Shown: one piece after another, positions 33,229-41,112 of the stretch
How the letters are laid out: each line of letters opens with the position of its first letter
Position numbering within the stretch: the stretch's first letter is position 1
Assembly: GCA_041747435.1 (NCBI GenBank)
Contig: JBGTFE010000117.1
Location: 1 to 64,000, forward strand
Length of the DNA: 64,000 nucleotides
DNA from: JBGTFE01 sp041747435
GTDB lineage: Bacteria; Acidobacteriota; Blastocatellia; Pyrinomonadales; Pyrinomonadaceae
Reading direction: 5' to 3'
Notes under the pieces: generated by a model
Databases searched by the model: none
Told to the model about the DNA's origin: nothing
The model's input: only the letters and a program-made list of their open reading frames with translations
Program-made: the position numbers and the translations under genes

Positions 33229-33609
33229 ATGAACAAACAAATTATTGAGACTCTTTATCAAGCTTTTGCCACGGGAAATATTCCCGGCGTGCTCGGCGCT
33301 TTTGCGGACGACATCGAATGGACCGAAGCCGAAGGTTTTCCTTACGGCGGAACATATCGAGGCGCAAATGCGATCCTCGAAAATGTGTTTATGAAGCTCG
33401 GCGGCGAATGGGAAGGGTTTAGCGCCGTGCCGAACGAGATTCTCGACGCCGGCGAACACATCGTTGCGCTCGGAACTTACGGCGGGAAATATAAGAAAAC
33501 GGGCAAAAGCATGAGCGTTCCTTTTGCTCACGTTTGGACTTTGCGCGATGGCAAGATCGTCAAATTCGTGCAGTATACTGACACTTTGAAGGTTTCAGAG
33601 GTTCTTTAG
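33229..33609 (+). CDS. SnoaL-like / nuclear-transport-factor-2-fold protein
   Basis: This 126-residue protein has the SnoaL/ketosteroid-isomerase-like cone fold pattern: QAFATGNIPGVLGAFADDIEW, a central YRGANAILENVFMKLG, and FAHVWTLRDGKIVKFVQYTDT. The usual role is small-molecule isomerase or binding, and the substrate is unknown. It starts 3 bp after nuoE and is therefore co-transcribed with complex I genes, a passenger in the operon. Confidence 0.88.
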   Translation: MNKQIIETLYQAFATGNIPGVLGAFADDIEWTEAEGFPYGGTYRGANAILENVFMKLGGEWEGFSAVPNEILDAGEHIVALGTYGGKYKKTGKSMSVPFAHVWTLRDGKIVKFVQYTDTLKVSEVL

Positions 33610-33629
33610 ACAAGAGTTGGCACTATCAA

Positions 33630-33827
33630 ATGCTTTATAAAGTAGTTTTGCAAAAAAATGAAGAAGGCTACAGCGTTTCGTGTCCTGTGCTGCCGGGTTG
33701 CTGGTCACAAGGTGAAACGGAAGATGATGCGTTGGAGAACATCAAGGATGCAATTGAAGAGTATTTAGATGTTTTGGACGAGCAATTAAAAGATGCCGAC
33801 GTGCGCGAAGTAGAGGTCGCCGCATAG
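33630..33827 (+). CDS. hicB: HicB-type antitoxin, copy 1
   Basis: This is a 65-residue HicB-like antitoxin with the partial RNase H fold signature GYSVSCPVLPGCWSQGETEDDALENIKDAI. It has no added DNA-binding domain, so it may rely on host promoter control. It normally binds and blocks HicA. It lies directly before hicA (0-bp gap), the antitoxin-first order. Together with hicA it is wedged between nuoE/SnoaL and nuoF. Confidence 0.9.
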   Translation: MLYKVVLQKNEEGYSVSCPVLPGCWSQGETEDDALENIKDAIEEYLDVLDEQLKDADVREVEVAA

Positions 33828-34040
33828 ATGCCGAAACTCTCAGGCATAAATCATCTGAACGCGGTCAAGGCGCTTGAAAAAGCCGGATTTTATGTCGCGA
33901 GACAGGGCAAACATATTGTTATGACAAATGGAATGAGAATCGTTACTATTCCGCGCCACAATCCGGTGAATGCTTTCACGATGGGCGGAATTGTTCGCGA
34001 CGCGGGTTTATCTATCGAAGAATTCAAGAAATTGCTTTGA
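33828..34040 (+). CDS. hicA: HicA-type mRNA interferase toxin, copy 1
   Basis: This is a 70-residue dsRBD-fold ribonuclease that cuts mRNA when free of HicB. The active His is His 29 in RQGKHIVMTN, and NAVKALEKAGF and the C-terminal GGIVRDAGLSIEEFKKL are family-typical. The usual GSH is GKH here. nuoF begins 7 bp after its stop codon, so toxin, antitoxin and complex I subunits share a transcript. Confidence 0.9.
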   Translation: MPKLSGINHLNAVKALEKAGFYVARQGKHIVMTNGMRIVTIPRHNPVNAFTMGGIVRDAGLSIEEFKKLL

Positions 34041-34047
34041 TTAGTTT

Positions 34048-35331
34048 ATGGAAATAAAAGCGATCGGCTGCGAGCCTTTACAGTTGAGATTGATGCACGT
34101 TAAGGACGGGCATACGCTGGAGGTTTATCGCGAACACGGCGGCTATAAGTGGCTGAAAAAAGCCATGAATATGTCGTCGGACGATATCATCAACGAGGTC
34201 AAAGTTTCTGCGCTTCGCGGTCGCGGCGGTGCTGGTTTTCCGACCGGTTTGAAATGGAGTTTTGTTCCGCGCGAATCGCCCAAGCCGAAATATATCGTTT
34301 GCAACGCTGATGAATCCGAACCCGGAACTTTCAAAGACCGATACTTGCTCGAACGCGATCCGCATGCGCTGATCGAAGGAATGCTGATAGCGGCTTTCGC
34401 GCTCGGATCGAAAACTTGCTACATCTATTATCGCGGCGAATATAAATATTTGATCGACATAATGGACAACGCCATCGAGGAAGCGCGCGCGGCAAATCTC
34501 GTCGGCGACAACATTTTGGGCAGCGATTTTTCGTGCGAAGTTTACACGCACACCGGCGCCGGCGCATACATCTGCGGTGAAGAAACCGCGCTTTTATCGA
34601 GTTTGGAAGGTTTTCGCGGACATCCGCGGATGAAGCCGCCGTTTCCCGCGGTCGAAGGCGTTTACGCGTGTCCGACGGTCGTAAATAATGTCGAAACTTT
34701 AACCGCCGTTCCCGAAATTATCGAAATGGGCGGCGAAGCTTGGCGCGATCTCGGCACGGAAAAGAGCGGCGGCACAAAGCTTTGGTCGGTTTCCGGTCAT
34801 GTCAAAAAACCAGGCGTTTACGAGCTTCCGATGGGCTACGAAATGGAAAGGTTCATCATGGAAGACTGCGGCGGAATGCTTCGCGACGACAAAAAACTAA
34901 AAGCCGTAATTCCAGGCGGTTCAAGCGTTTATGCGATGCGCGCCGACCAAATTATCGGAAAAAACGTGAAGCTCGATTACGAAGGCTTGGTCGAAGCCGG
35001 ATCGCTCGTCGGTTCGGGCGGTTTTATCGTGATGGATGAAACGGTCGATATTATCGATTCGACCAAAAATTTGACCGAATTTTACAAACACGAATCTTGC
35101 GGCTGGTGCACGCCTTGCCGCGAAGGAACGGATTGGCTGACAAAAATATTCACTCGCATCGCCGATGGCGGCGGACGACCGGAAGATGCACAGTTAATTT
35201 TGGATCTGTGCGACAACATCGAAGGAAAATCGTTCTGCGCGCTCGGCGACGCGGCGGCTTGGGCGATTCAGGGAGCGGTCAAACGTTTTCCGGAAGATTT
35301 TAAGAAACATTTGTCGAATAACGGAAATTAA
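34048..35331 (+). CDS. nuoF: NADH-quinone oxidoreductase subunit F
   Basis: NuoF (51 kDa type) binds NADH and FMN and one 4Fe-4S cluster. It has 427 residues. The FMN and NADH site is GRGGAGFPTGLKWSF and YICGEETALLSSLEG, and the cluster motif is ESCGWCTPCREGT with the fourth Cys in KSFCALGDAA. It lies between two HicBA pairs: hicA copy 1 ends 7 bp before it and hicB copy 2 starts 1 bp after its stop codon. Confidence 0.98.
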   Translation: MEIKAIGCEPLQLRLMHVKDGHTLEVYREHGGYKWLKKAMNMSSDDIINEVKVSALRGRGGAGFPTGLKWSFVPRESPKPKYIVCNADESEPGTFKDRYLLERDPHALIEGMLIAAFALGSKTCYIYYRGEYKYLIDIMDNAIEEARAANLVGDNILGSDFSCEVYTHTGAGAYICGEETALLSSLEGFRGHPRMKPPFPAVEGVYACPTVVNNVETLTAVPEIIEMGGEAWRDLGTEKSGGTKLWSVSGHVKKPGVYELPMGYEMERFIMEDCGGMLRDDKKLKAVIPGGSSVYAMRADQIIGKNVKLDYEGLVEAGSLVGSGGFIVMDETVDIIDSTKNLTEFYKHESCGWCTPCREGTDWLTKIFTRIADGGGRPEDAQLILDLCDNIEGKSFCALGDAAAWAIQGAVKRFPEDFKKHLSNNGN

Positions 35332-35332
35332 T

Positions 35333-35539
35333 ATGATTTTCAATGTAACAATTGATCGAGACGAAGACGGAATTTGGATTGTCGAATGTCCTTCGATTCC
35401 GGGCTGTGTTAGTCAAGGAAACACAAAAGAGCAGGCTTTGGAGAATATCAAAGAAGCGATTGCTCTTTGTTTAGAAGTTCGCGGGGAAAAAGGTTATCCG
35501 CTGACGATTGAAACAAAACAAGTCGAGGTAGCCGCATAA
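35333..35539 (+). CDS. hicB: HicB-type antitoxin, copy 2
   Basis: This is a 68-residue HicB-like antitoxin with DGIWIVECPSIPGCVSQGNT and KEQALENIKEAI. It is only moderately similar to copy 1, so the pairs came separately or have diverged long ago. It starts 1 bp after the nuoF stop codon and ends overlapping the ATG of its hicA by one base (TAATG), a sign of translational coupling. Confidence 0.9.
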   Translation: MIFNVTIDRDEDGIWIVECPSIPGCVSQGNTKEQALENIKEAIALCLEVRGEKGYPLTIETKQVEVAA

Positions 35540-35757
35540 TGTTGCCTACTCTAAGCGGCAAAGAAGTTGTGAAAATTTTTGAAACGCTTGGATGGGAAGT
35601 GTCGCGACAGCGTGGAAGTCACATCATTATGACGAAGGAAGGCGCGATAGTTACGCTTTCCGTTCCAAATCACAGAGAAGTTGCGCGTGGAACCTTACGC
35701 AGCTTGATTCGCTCGGCGAATTTGACTGTTGAAGAATTTACAAAGGCAATAAAATAG
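35539..35757 (+). CDS. hicA: HicA-type mRNA interferase toxin, copy 2
   Basis: This 72-residue HicA toxin has the canonical RQRGSHIIMTKEG active site (His 28), LSGKEVVKIFETLGWEV at the start and LRSLIRSANLTVEEF at the end. It is coupled to hicB copy 2 by a 1-bp overlap. The ribosomal protein THX gene follows 11 bp later, then nuoG. Confidence 0.92.
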   Translation: MLPTLSGKEVVKIFETLGWEVSRQRGSHIIMTKEGAIVTLSVPNHREVARGTLRSLIRSANLTVEEFTKAIK

Positions 35758-35768
35758 GAGAATTACCA

Positions 35769-35897
35769 ATGGGAAAAGGCGATCAAAGATCAAAACGCGG
35801 AAAGATTGTCGCGGGAACGTATGGCAATGCCCGTCCGAAAAAGAAAAATCAACCGAAGAAAAACACAGAAAAGAAACCTGAAAAGGCGGAAAAATAA
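35769..35897 (+). CDS. 30S ribosomal protein THX
   Basis: This 42-residue basic protein begins MGKGDQRSKRGKIVAGTYGN and continues ARPKKKNQ, the hallmark of the small THX ribosomal protein that sits in the head of the 30S subunit. AGGAG lies 7 nt before the ATG (35757-35761). The Lys/Pro-rich C-terminal tail is family-typical. It is too short for many gene callers. Its place between hicA copy 2 and nuoG (10 bp before it) is unusual. Confidence 0.9.
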   Translation: MGKGDQRSKRGKIVAGTYGNARPKKKNQPKKNTEKKPEKAEK

Positions 35898-35907
35898 TCA
35901 ATATTAA

Positions 35908-38190
35908 ATGTCGGAAGAACGTATAAAAGTTACGATCAACGAGCAGGAATTTGATGTCGAAAAAGGCGCGCGTCTGATCGACGTTTGCCTTGAAAAAGGC
36001 TTCGGAATTCCATCGTTTTGCTATTACAAAGACCTGGAATTGCAGGCTTCGTGCCGAATGTGTCTCGTGCGCATCGACAAAATGCCGAAGTTGCAAACGT
36101 CCTGCACGATCATTTGCACCGACGGAATGGTCGTAACAACGCAAAGCGACGAAGTCGAAAAAGCGCAGCGCGCGATGGGCGAATTTTTGCTTGCGAATCA
36201 TCCGCTCGATTGCCCTGTCTGCGACCGCGGCGGCGAATGTGAGTTGCAGGAAGTGATCTTTGATTGGGGCGACGTAGAAGAACGTTTTACCGAAAAGAAA
36301 AACGCGCAGCCCGAAAAATATCTTTCGCCGATCGTCGCCAACGACCCGCAGCGCTGTATTTTATGCAAACGCTGCACGCGCGTCTGCGACGAATGGATGG
36401 GCGAGGAAGCGATCGAAGCCGCAAACCGCGGAGTAAATACCGTAATCGGCACTTACGGCGGCTGGCTCAATTGCTCGCAATGCGGAAACTGTATCGAAGT
36501 TTGTCCGACAGGAACGCTGCTCGACGGCGTTTACCGCCACGAAACGCGCCCGTGGGAACTCGACCAAACGATCACGACCGACGTTTACGGTTCTGACGGA
36601 ATGCAGCTTTCGATCGGCTCGCGCGCGGGAAAAGTTCATCGAATCGTAGCGCGTGATCGCTACGTCAATGGCTTGAACGGCGAATTTCTCGACGTAAAAG
36701 CGCGCTTTGCGCACGAATTCATAAATCACGCCGACCGCATCAAAACACCGTTGATCCGATACAAAAAAGGCGGCAAGTTAATTCCGGCAACCTGGGATGA
36801 CGCGATAAAACTTGTCGCCGAAAAATTCAAGGAAAGCGGAAAAGAAGTCGGCGTTATTGCGTCGTGCAGGTTAACAAACGAATCGATTTTTACGCTAAAA
36901 CGCTTTGCGACGGAAGTCTCGAAATCGAATAGCTCCGCTGTTTCGGACGCTTATAATCTCGCTCCGTTTTTCGATAATCTGAGCGTTCCGCTCGCAACTC
37001 ATAAAGAAATTCGTTATGCGAAAACTATTCTTTTGATCGGCGGCGAACCTGAAGAAGAACAATCATATACGGCAAAGCAGATACGTCAAGCGGTTCGCAA
37101 CGGCGGCGCGCAATTGATCATAGTCGATGAGACGCCGATTCGCCTCGCGGCGCAGGCATCGCAGTTTGTTCACGTAAATTCCGGCGCGCTCGACGCGTTT
37201 GCGTTGGCGGCGGTCGATCCGTCCTACGACGAGTTTATCGCCGGCAAAATGGGAATCGAAAAACGCGAGATCGACAATTTGCGAAAAACGATTTATGAAA
37301 CCGAAGGCGATCTTCTAATTATGTTCGGCGGTGATCTGAGCTCGGAGGCGCAGGCGATTCTTGCCGCTGAAGCCGGGAGCCTTAACGGCGAAGGGCGGCG
37401 CGTATTGCTTCATCCGCTGCCACTTTATAACAATTCAGTTGGCGCAAATGACATGATGCCCGGCAAAAAATCGCTCGACGCCGTTTTGAACAGTTCAAAA
37501 GCGCTGCTTATCGGCGGAAGTTTGCAGGACGCGAGCGTGCTCGAAGGTAAAGATTTCGTCGTCGTGCAGGAACTGTTTGAAACCGAAACTACAAATTATG
37601 CCGACGTAGTTTTGCCTGCCGCGAGTTTCGCGGAAGTTGATGGAACTTTTACAAATAACGCCGGGAATGTTCAGCGCGTTCGGCGCGCGATCGAGCCAAT
37701 TCACCAATCAAAAGCGGATTGGATTATAACTTCGATGATCGCAAGCGAAATGGGCGTCGATTTTGGTTACAATTTCGCGGCAACCGCAGTTTTTAAACAG
37801 ATCGCGGATGAAATTCCGGCTTACGAAAGCTTGCGTTATCCCGATTTGAAAGACGAATCGCGCCCGGTTCAAGTGAAGTACGCACTTTCGGAAAAGAAGG
37901 ATTTGTCGAAGGAAATCGATACTTTGAAAAAGAAAGTCGAAAAATTGCCGGGCAACGCTGAAAAAAATATGGAAACGCCGCGCGTCGGGCACAAACTGCA
38001 TCGCGTAACGACTTTGACGGGCAAAACGCCACAGTTTCATTTGCTCGCAAATGGAAATCCGAAACCGGAAAATTTGCTCGTTTCGCCGCTTGCGCAGTTT
38101 AATGCGGACGGAACGGCAAAAACCGGAGAATTGGCGGAAGCGGCGTCGGTGAGCGTCGCGGATCGAATCAATATTTACCGAGACGAATAA
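35908..38190 (+). CDS. nuoG: NADH-quinone oxidoreductase subunit G
   Basis: NuoG (75 kDa type) relays electrons through several Fe-S clusters. It has 760 residues. The N-terminal 2Fe-2S motif is SCRMCLVRIDK with the preceding Cys in PSFCYYKD, then HPLDCPVCDRGGECELQ, CILCKRCTRVCDEW and CSQCGNCIEVCPTGTL. A molybdopterin-oxidoreductase-like domain without the cofactor follows to about residue 620. The stop codon overlaps the nuoH ATG by one base. Confidence 0.97.
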   Translation: MSEERIKVTINEQEFDVEKGARLIDVCLEKGFGIPSFCYYKDLELQASCRMCLVRIDKMPKLQTSCTIICTDGMVVTTQSDEVEKAQRAMGEFLLANHPLDCPVCDRGGECELQEVIFDWGDVEERFTEKKNAQPEKYLSPIVANDPQRCILCKRCTRVCDEWMGEEAIEAANRGVNTVIGTYGGWLNCSQCGNCIEVCPTGTLLDGVYRHETRPWELDQTITTDVYGSDGMQLSIGSRAGKVHRIVARDRYVNGLNGEFLDVKARFAHEFINHADRIKTPLIRYKKGGKLIPATWDDAIKLVAEKFKESGKEVGVIASCRLTNESIFTLKRFATEVSKSNSSAVSDAYNLAPFFDNLSVPLATHKEIRYAKTILLIGGEPEEEQSYTAKQIRQAVRNGGAQLIIVDETPIRLAAQASQFVHVNSGALDAFALAAVDPSYDEFIAGKMGIEKREIDNLRKTIYETEGDLLIMFGGDLSSEAQAILAAEAGSLNGEGRRVLLHPLPLYNNSVGANDMMPGKKSLDAVLNSSKALLIGGSLQDASVLEGKDFVVVQELFETETTNYADVVLPAASFAEVDGTFTNNAGNVQRVRRAIEPIHQSKADWIITSMIASEMGVDFGYNFAATAVFKQIADEIPAYESLRYPDLKDESRPVQVKYALSEKKDLSKEIDTLKKKVEKLPGNAEKNMETPRVGHKLHRVTTLTGKTPQFHLLANGNPKPENLLVSPLAQFNADGTAKTGELAEAASVSVADRINIYRDE

Positions 38191-39278
38191 TGGAACAGGT
38201 CATAAAAACTGCGTTTCCCTTCGCCGTGATCGCGGTGGCGATTCTGCTTGCGTTTCAGGGCGTTTTGATGATCGTCGCTTACACGGTTTTGGCGGAGCGC
38301 AAAGTTCTCGGCTGGATCCAGGGACGAATCGGACCAAATCGCGTCGGATGGTGGGGAATTTTGCAGCCGTTCGCGGATCTGCTCAAATTTATATTCAAAG
38401 AAGATCTTGTTCCCGATAAATCAACGAAATTTGTATATTATCTCGCGCCGATCGTCGCGCTCACGTGCGCAATTTTGCCGATCGTAGTTTATCCTTTCGG
38501 TCCGGAAATCACTACGATCGACTGGAGTTTTCTACCTTACGGTCTTGGCGAAGGAATCAAAGCGCTGCCGCTGACGATCGCGCGGATCGATGTCGGCGTT
38601 TTGTTCGTTCTCGGAATCACATCGGTCGGCGTTTACGGGATCATGCTCGCCGGCTGGTCTTCGAACAACAAATATTCTTTGATGGGCGGATTGCGCTCGT
38701 CGGCGCAAATGATCTCTTATGAACTTGCGATGGGCGCGTCTGTCATCGGCGCTGTTATGCTTGCCGGAACGCTCGAACTTGGCGGCATCATTCAGGCGCA
38801 GACACAGTCGCCGTTCAAATGGTTCATCATTCCGCAATTTATCGGTTTCTTTGTATTTCTGATCGCTGCTTTTGCGGAAACGAACCGCGTTCCTTTTGAT
38901 CTGCCGGAAGCCGAAACCGAGCTCGTCGCCGGGTTCCACACCGAATATTCCGCGCTCAAATTCGCGTTGTTTTTTATGGCGGAATACGTGAATATGTTCA
39001 CTGTTTCCGTTATGGCGACGGTTTTGTTTCTCGGCGGCTGGTATGTTCCCGGTTTGAGTTACCTTCTCGAAGTCGGTTCAATTCCATACGCGCTGGTCAG
39101 CCATGTTGCGTTTATCGGTAAAATTTGCGCGTTTTTGTTTTTTTACATTTGGGTTCGCGGAACTTTGCCCCGTTTTCGATTTGATCAATTGATGAATTTC
39201 GGCTGGAAATTTTTACTGCCAGTTGCTTTGGCAAACGTGATCTTAACGATCATAATTGTTTATTTTTTGAATAGTTAA
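38190..39278 (+). CDS. nuoH: NADH-quinone oxidoreductase subunit H
   Basis: NuoH is the eight-helix membrane subunit at the quinone entry and proton-pumping link. The 362-residue protein shows AERKVLGWIQGRIGPNRVGW and FAETNRVPFDLPEAETELVA, both diagnostic. It overlaps nuoG by one base. In most operons nuoI follows at once. Here the next 149 bp hold only a repeat and then nuoJ. Confidence 0.98.
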   Translation: MEQVIKTAFPFAVIAVAILLAFQGVLMIVAYTVLAERKVLGWIQGRIGPNRVGWWGILQPFADLLKFIFKEDLVPDKSTKFVYYLAPIVALTCAILPIVVYPFGPEITTIDWSFLPYGLGEGIKALPLTIARIDVGVLFVLGITSVGVYGIMLAGWSSNNKYSLMGGLRSSAQMISYELAMGASVIGAVMLAGTLELGGIIQAQTQSPFKWFIIPQFIGFFVFLIAAFAETNRVPFDLPEAETELVAGFHTEYSALKFALFFMAEYVNMFTVSVMATVLFLGGWYVPGLSYLLEVGSIPYALVSHVAFIGKICAFLFFYIWVRGTLPRFRFDQLMNFGWKFLLPVALANVILTIIIVYFLNS

Positions 39279-39318
39279 GGCATTATAAACGCGAAGGCGC
39301 GAAGGATTTGAAAACAAA

Positions 39319-39402
39319 TTAACAGGGATGAAGGTGATGAAGTGGATAAAACCGAAAATATTATCTTTCTTTGATCCTGTCGATCCCTTTCATCCCTGTT
39401 AA
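39319..39402. repeat. Gene-less ACAGGGAT word element at the place of nuoI
   Basis: The left arm (39319-39350) starts TTAACAGGGATGAAGGTGAT. The right arm (39370-39402) is its inverted match and ends CATCCCTGTTAA. The ends and word equal those around GxxExxY copy 1 at 24485-24965, but no gene lies inside. It occupies the nuoH-nuoJ gap where nuoI is expected. Confidence 0.82.
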
Positions 39403-39427
39403 ATTTTCTTCTGCGGTTAATTTTTTT

Positions 39428-40015
39428 ATGGTTGGTACCGTTTTATTTTTTATATTCGCCGGATTTGCGATCGCGTGCGCGCTGTCGCTCGTCTATCACA
39501 AAAATCCGCTTTACAGCGCGATTTCGCTGATCGGCGTTTTTGTTGCGCTTTCGTGCATTTACGTAACGCTCGCCGCGCCGTTCATCGCCGCCGTGCAGAT
39601 TTTGATATATGCCGGCGCGATCATGGTTTTGGTCGTTTTCGTCATCATGCTTTTGAATATGGAAGAAGATTCAGGAACGATAAATCGCTTGCGATATTTA
39701 TACGCGGTCGGCGGAGGATTGGGCTTGATTTTGCTCGTCCAGACGTTTTTTATTTTTTACGCCGTCAGCCGCGTGCCGCTGCAAAACGTAAACGCAAACG
39801 AAACCGTTGGCAAAACGATGAGCATCGGGCAGGCGATGTACACGGAATATCTTTTGCCGGTTGAAATTGTCGGAATTTTGCTGCTAATGGCGATCATTGG
39901 CGGCGTAATTTTGGTAAGAAGATTAAACCAGCCTGAGCTGAAATTGATCGTCGATGACGAATTGGAAAAACGCGGCGAAGAGGAAGAGATCGACGACTAT
40001 AGGATTGCACTTTGA
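39428..40015 (+). CDS. nuoJ: NADH-quinone oxidoreductase subunit J
   Basis: NuoJ is a five-helix membrane subunit. The 195-residue protein from MVGTVLFFIFAGFAIACALS has the key YAGAIMVLVVFVIMLLNM helix, which contains the pi-bulge region. An earlier Met at 39371 lies within the repeat and gives a non-conserved leader, so 39428 is preferred, although a Shine-Dalgarno sequence is not clear. The acidic C-terminal tail (EKRGEEEEIDDY) is longer than usual. Confidence 0.94.
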   Translation: MVGTVLFFIFAGFAIACALSLVYHKNPLYSAISLIGVFVALSCIYVTLAAPFIAAVQILIYAGAIMVLVVFVIMLLNMEEDSGTINRLRYLYAVGGGLGLILLVQTFFIFYAVSRVPLQNVNANETVGKTMSIGQAMYTEYLLPVEIVGILLLMAIIGGVILVRRLNQPELKLIVDDELEKRGEEEEIDDYRIAL

Positions 40016-40016
40016 A

Positions 40017-40090
40017 ATTTTGTCATTTGTCATTTGTTCTTCGTCATTTGCAAATCAGCTAAGGACAAAGAACTAAAGACCAAGGACTAA
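40017..40090. repeat. Tandem TTTGTCA words between nuoJ and nuoK
   Basis: Words TTTGTCA, TTTGTCA, TTTGTTC, TTCGTCA (40019-40050) are followed by roughly inverted words AAGGACAAAGAACTAAAGAC and CAAGGACTAA (40061-40090). It fills the 80-bp gap and resembles the other word elements. Confidence 0.6.
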
Positions 40091-40095
40091 CAAAA

Positions 40096-40401
40096 ATGGA
40101 ACCGAGTTTAGCCAGCTATCTGGCGCTTTCAGGAATATTATTTACGATCGGCGCTGTCGGCGTGATCTTTAAGCGCAACGCGATCGGGATGTTTATGTGC
40201 ATTGAGCTAATGCTCAATGCGGTAAATTTAACGTTCGTCGCGTTTTCGCGTTACTACGCCGACGTGACCGGACAACTTTTTGTTTTTATGGTAATGAGCG
40301 TCGCGGCGGCTGAAGCCGCTGTGGGCTTGGGAATCATCATCGCGTTTTTCCGAAATCGTATTTCGGTCGATGTCGACGATGCAAGCATTTTGAGGAATTA
40401 A
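40096..40401 (+). CDS. nuoK: NADH-quinone oxidoreductase subunit K
   Basis: NuoK is a three-helix membrane subunit (101 residues) with the conserved Glu in the MFMCIELMLNAVNL helix and a second in AAAEAAVGLGIIIAFFRN, both needed for proton transfer. The size and order fit the family. A lipoprotein gene starts 3 bp after its stop codon, separating it from nuoL. Confidence 0.97.
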   Translation: MEPSLASYLALSGILFTIGAVGVIFKRNAIGMFMCIELMLNAVNLTFVAFSRYYADVTGQLFVFMVMSVAAAEAAVGLGIIIAFFRNRISVDVDDASILRN

Positions 40402-40404
40402 GTT

Positions 40405-40959
40405 ATGAACAAGAGTCTCTGTGTTTTGGTTTTAGCTCTCATAATTTTATCTCAGATCGGCTGTGGAACAAAAACGCAGCCGAAAATTGAGCAAAGTCTG
40501 GTTAATATCGTCAAAGCCGATTATTCAAAGCTTAAAATGCAAGCCGACGAATTTAACCGAGCCACGGTAAGCAAGGATTTTAATAAAGTGGTTGATTGGA
40601 CGCACCCGAAATATGTCGAGCAATTCGGCGGTCGCGAAAAAATACTCGCCGCAATAAAAACGGGCGTTGAAGAATATAAGGCGCAGGGAATTGAAACGGT
40701 GTCGCTATCGATCATTCAGTCCGGCGAAGCTGTTCAGGTAAAGGGTCAATTATTTTCGGTCATTCTAAATAATTCGACTTTGAAAACGCCAAGCGGAAAT
40801 ATGGTCGGATATATTCCGATCGTCGCCGTTTCAACTGACGGCGCGAACTGGAAATTTATTAGCGGTCTGGATCAGGAACGATTTAACGCGCTGTTTCCGG
40901 ATGCGGCGGATTCGGTCGTAATCTCCGACATCAGCGAGCCGAGCTTGGTCGAAAACTAG
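40405..40959 (+). CDS. Hypothetical lipoprotein between nuoK and nuoL
   Basis: This 184-residue protein has a lipoprotein signal with lipobox SQIGC (Cys near residue 20). The mature part is about 160 residues and looks like a mixed alpha/beta fold (FNKVVDWTHPKYVEQFGGRE, GQLFSVILNN, VAVSTDGANWKFI). I do not recognise the family. It starts 3 bp after nuoK and so rides in the complex I transcript. The next 153 bp before nuoL hold no gene. Confidence 0.75.
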   Translation: MNKSLCVLVLALIILSQIGCGTKTQPKIEQSLVNIVKADYSKLKMQADEFNRATVSKDFNKVVDWTHPKYVEQFGGREKILAAIKTGVEEYKAQGIETVSLSIIQSGEAVQVKGQLFSVILNNSTLKTPSGNMVGYIPIVAVSTDGANWKFISGLDQERFNALFPDAADSVVISDISEPSLVEN

Positions 40960-41112
40960 TAAGTTTTTTAACGAGTTGAATTTGTAATGATTAATGCCGA
41001 TGTTTTGATAAATAGCGTGTGGTCACAAAAACGCCGCTGACGCTTTTTATCATCATGAGAGTTTAATGAGAACTAAAGATTTTTCTGTTGAGAAAAGTAA
41101 AGACTTATTGAA

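Noticed and set aside
39279..39427. Frameshifted or shortened nuoI
   Set aside because: The gap is too short for the Fe-S domain, and no CxxCxxCxxxCP remnant is visible in any frame.
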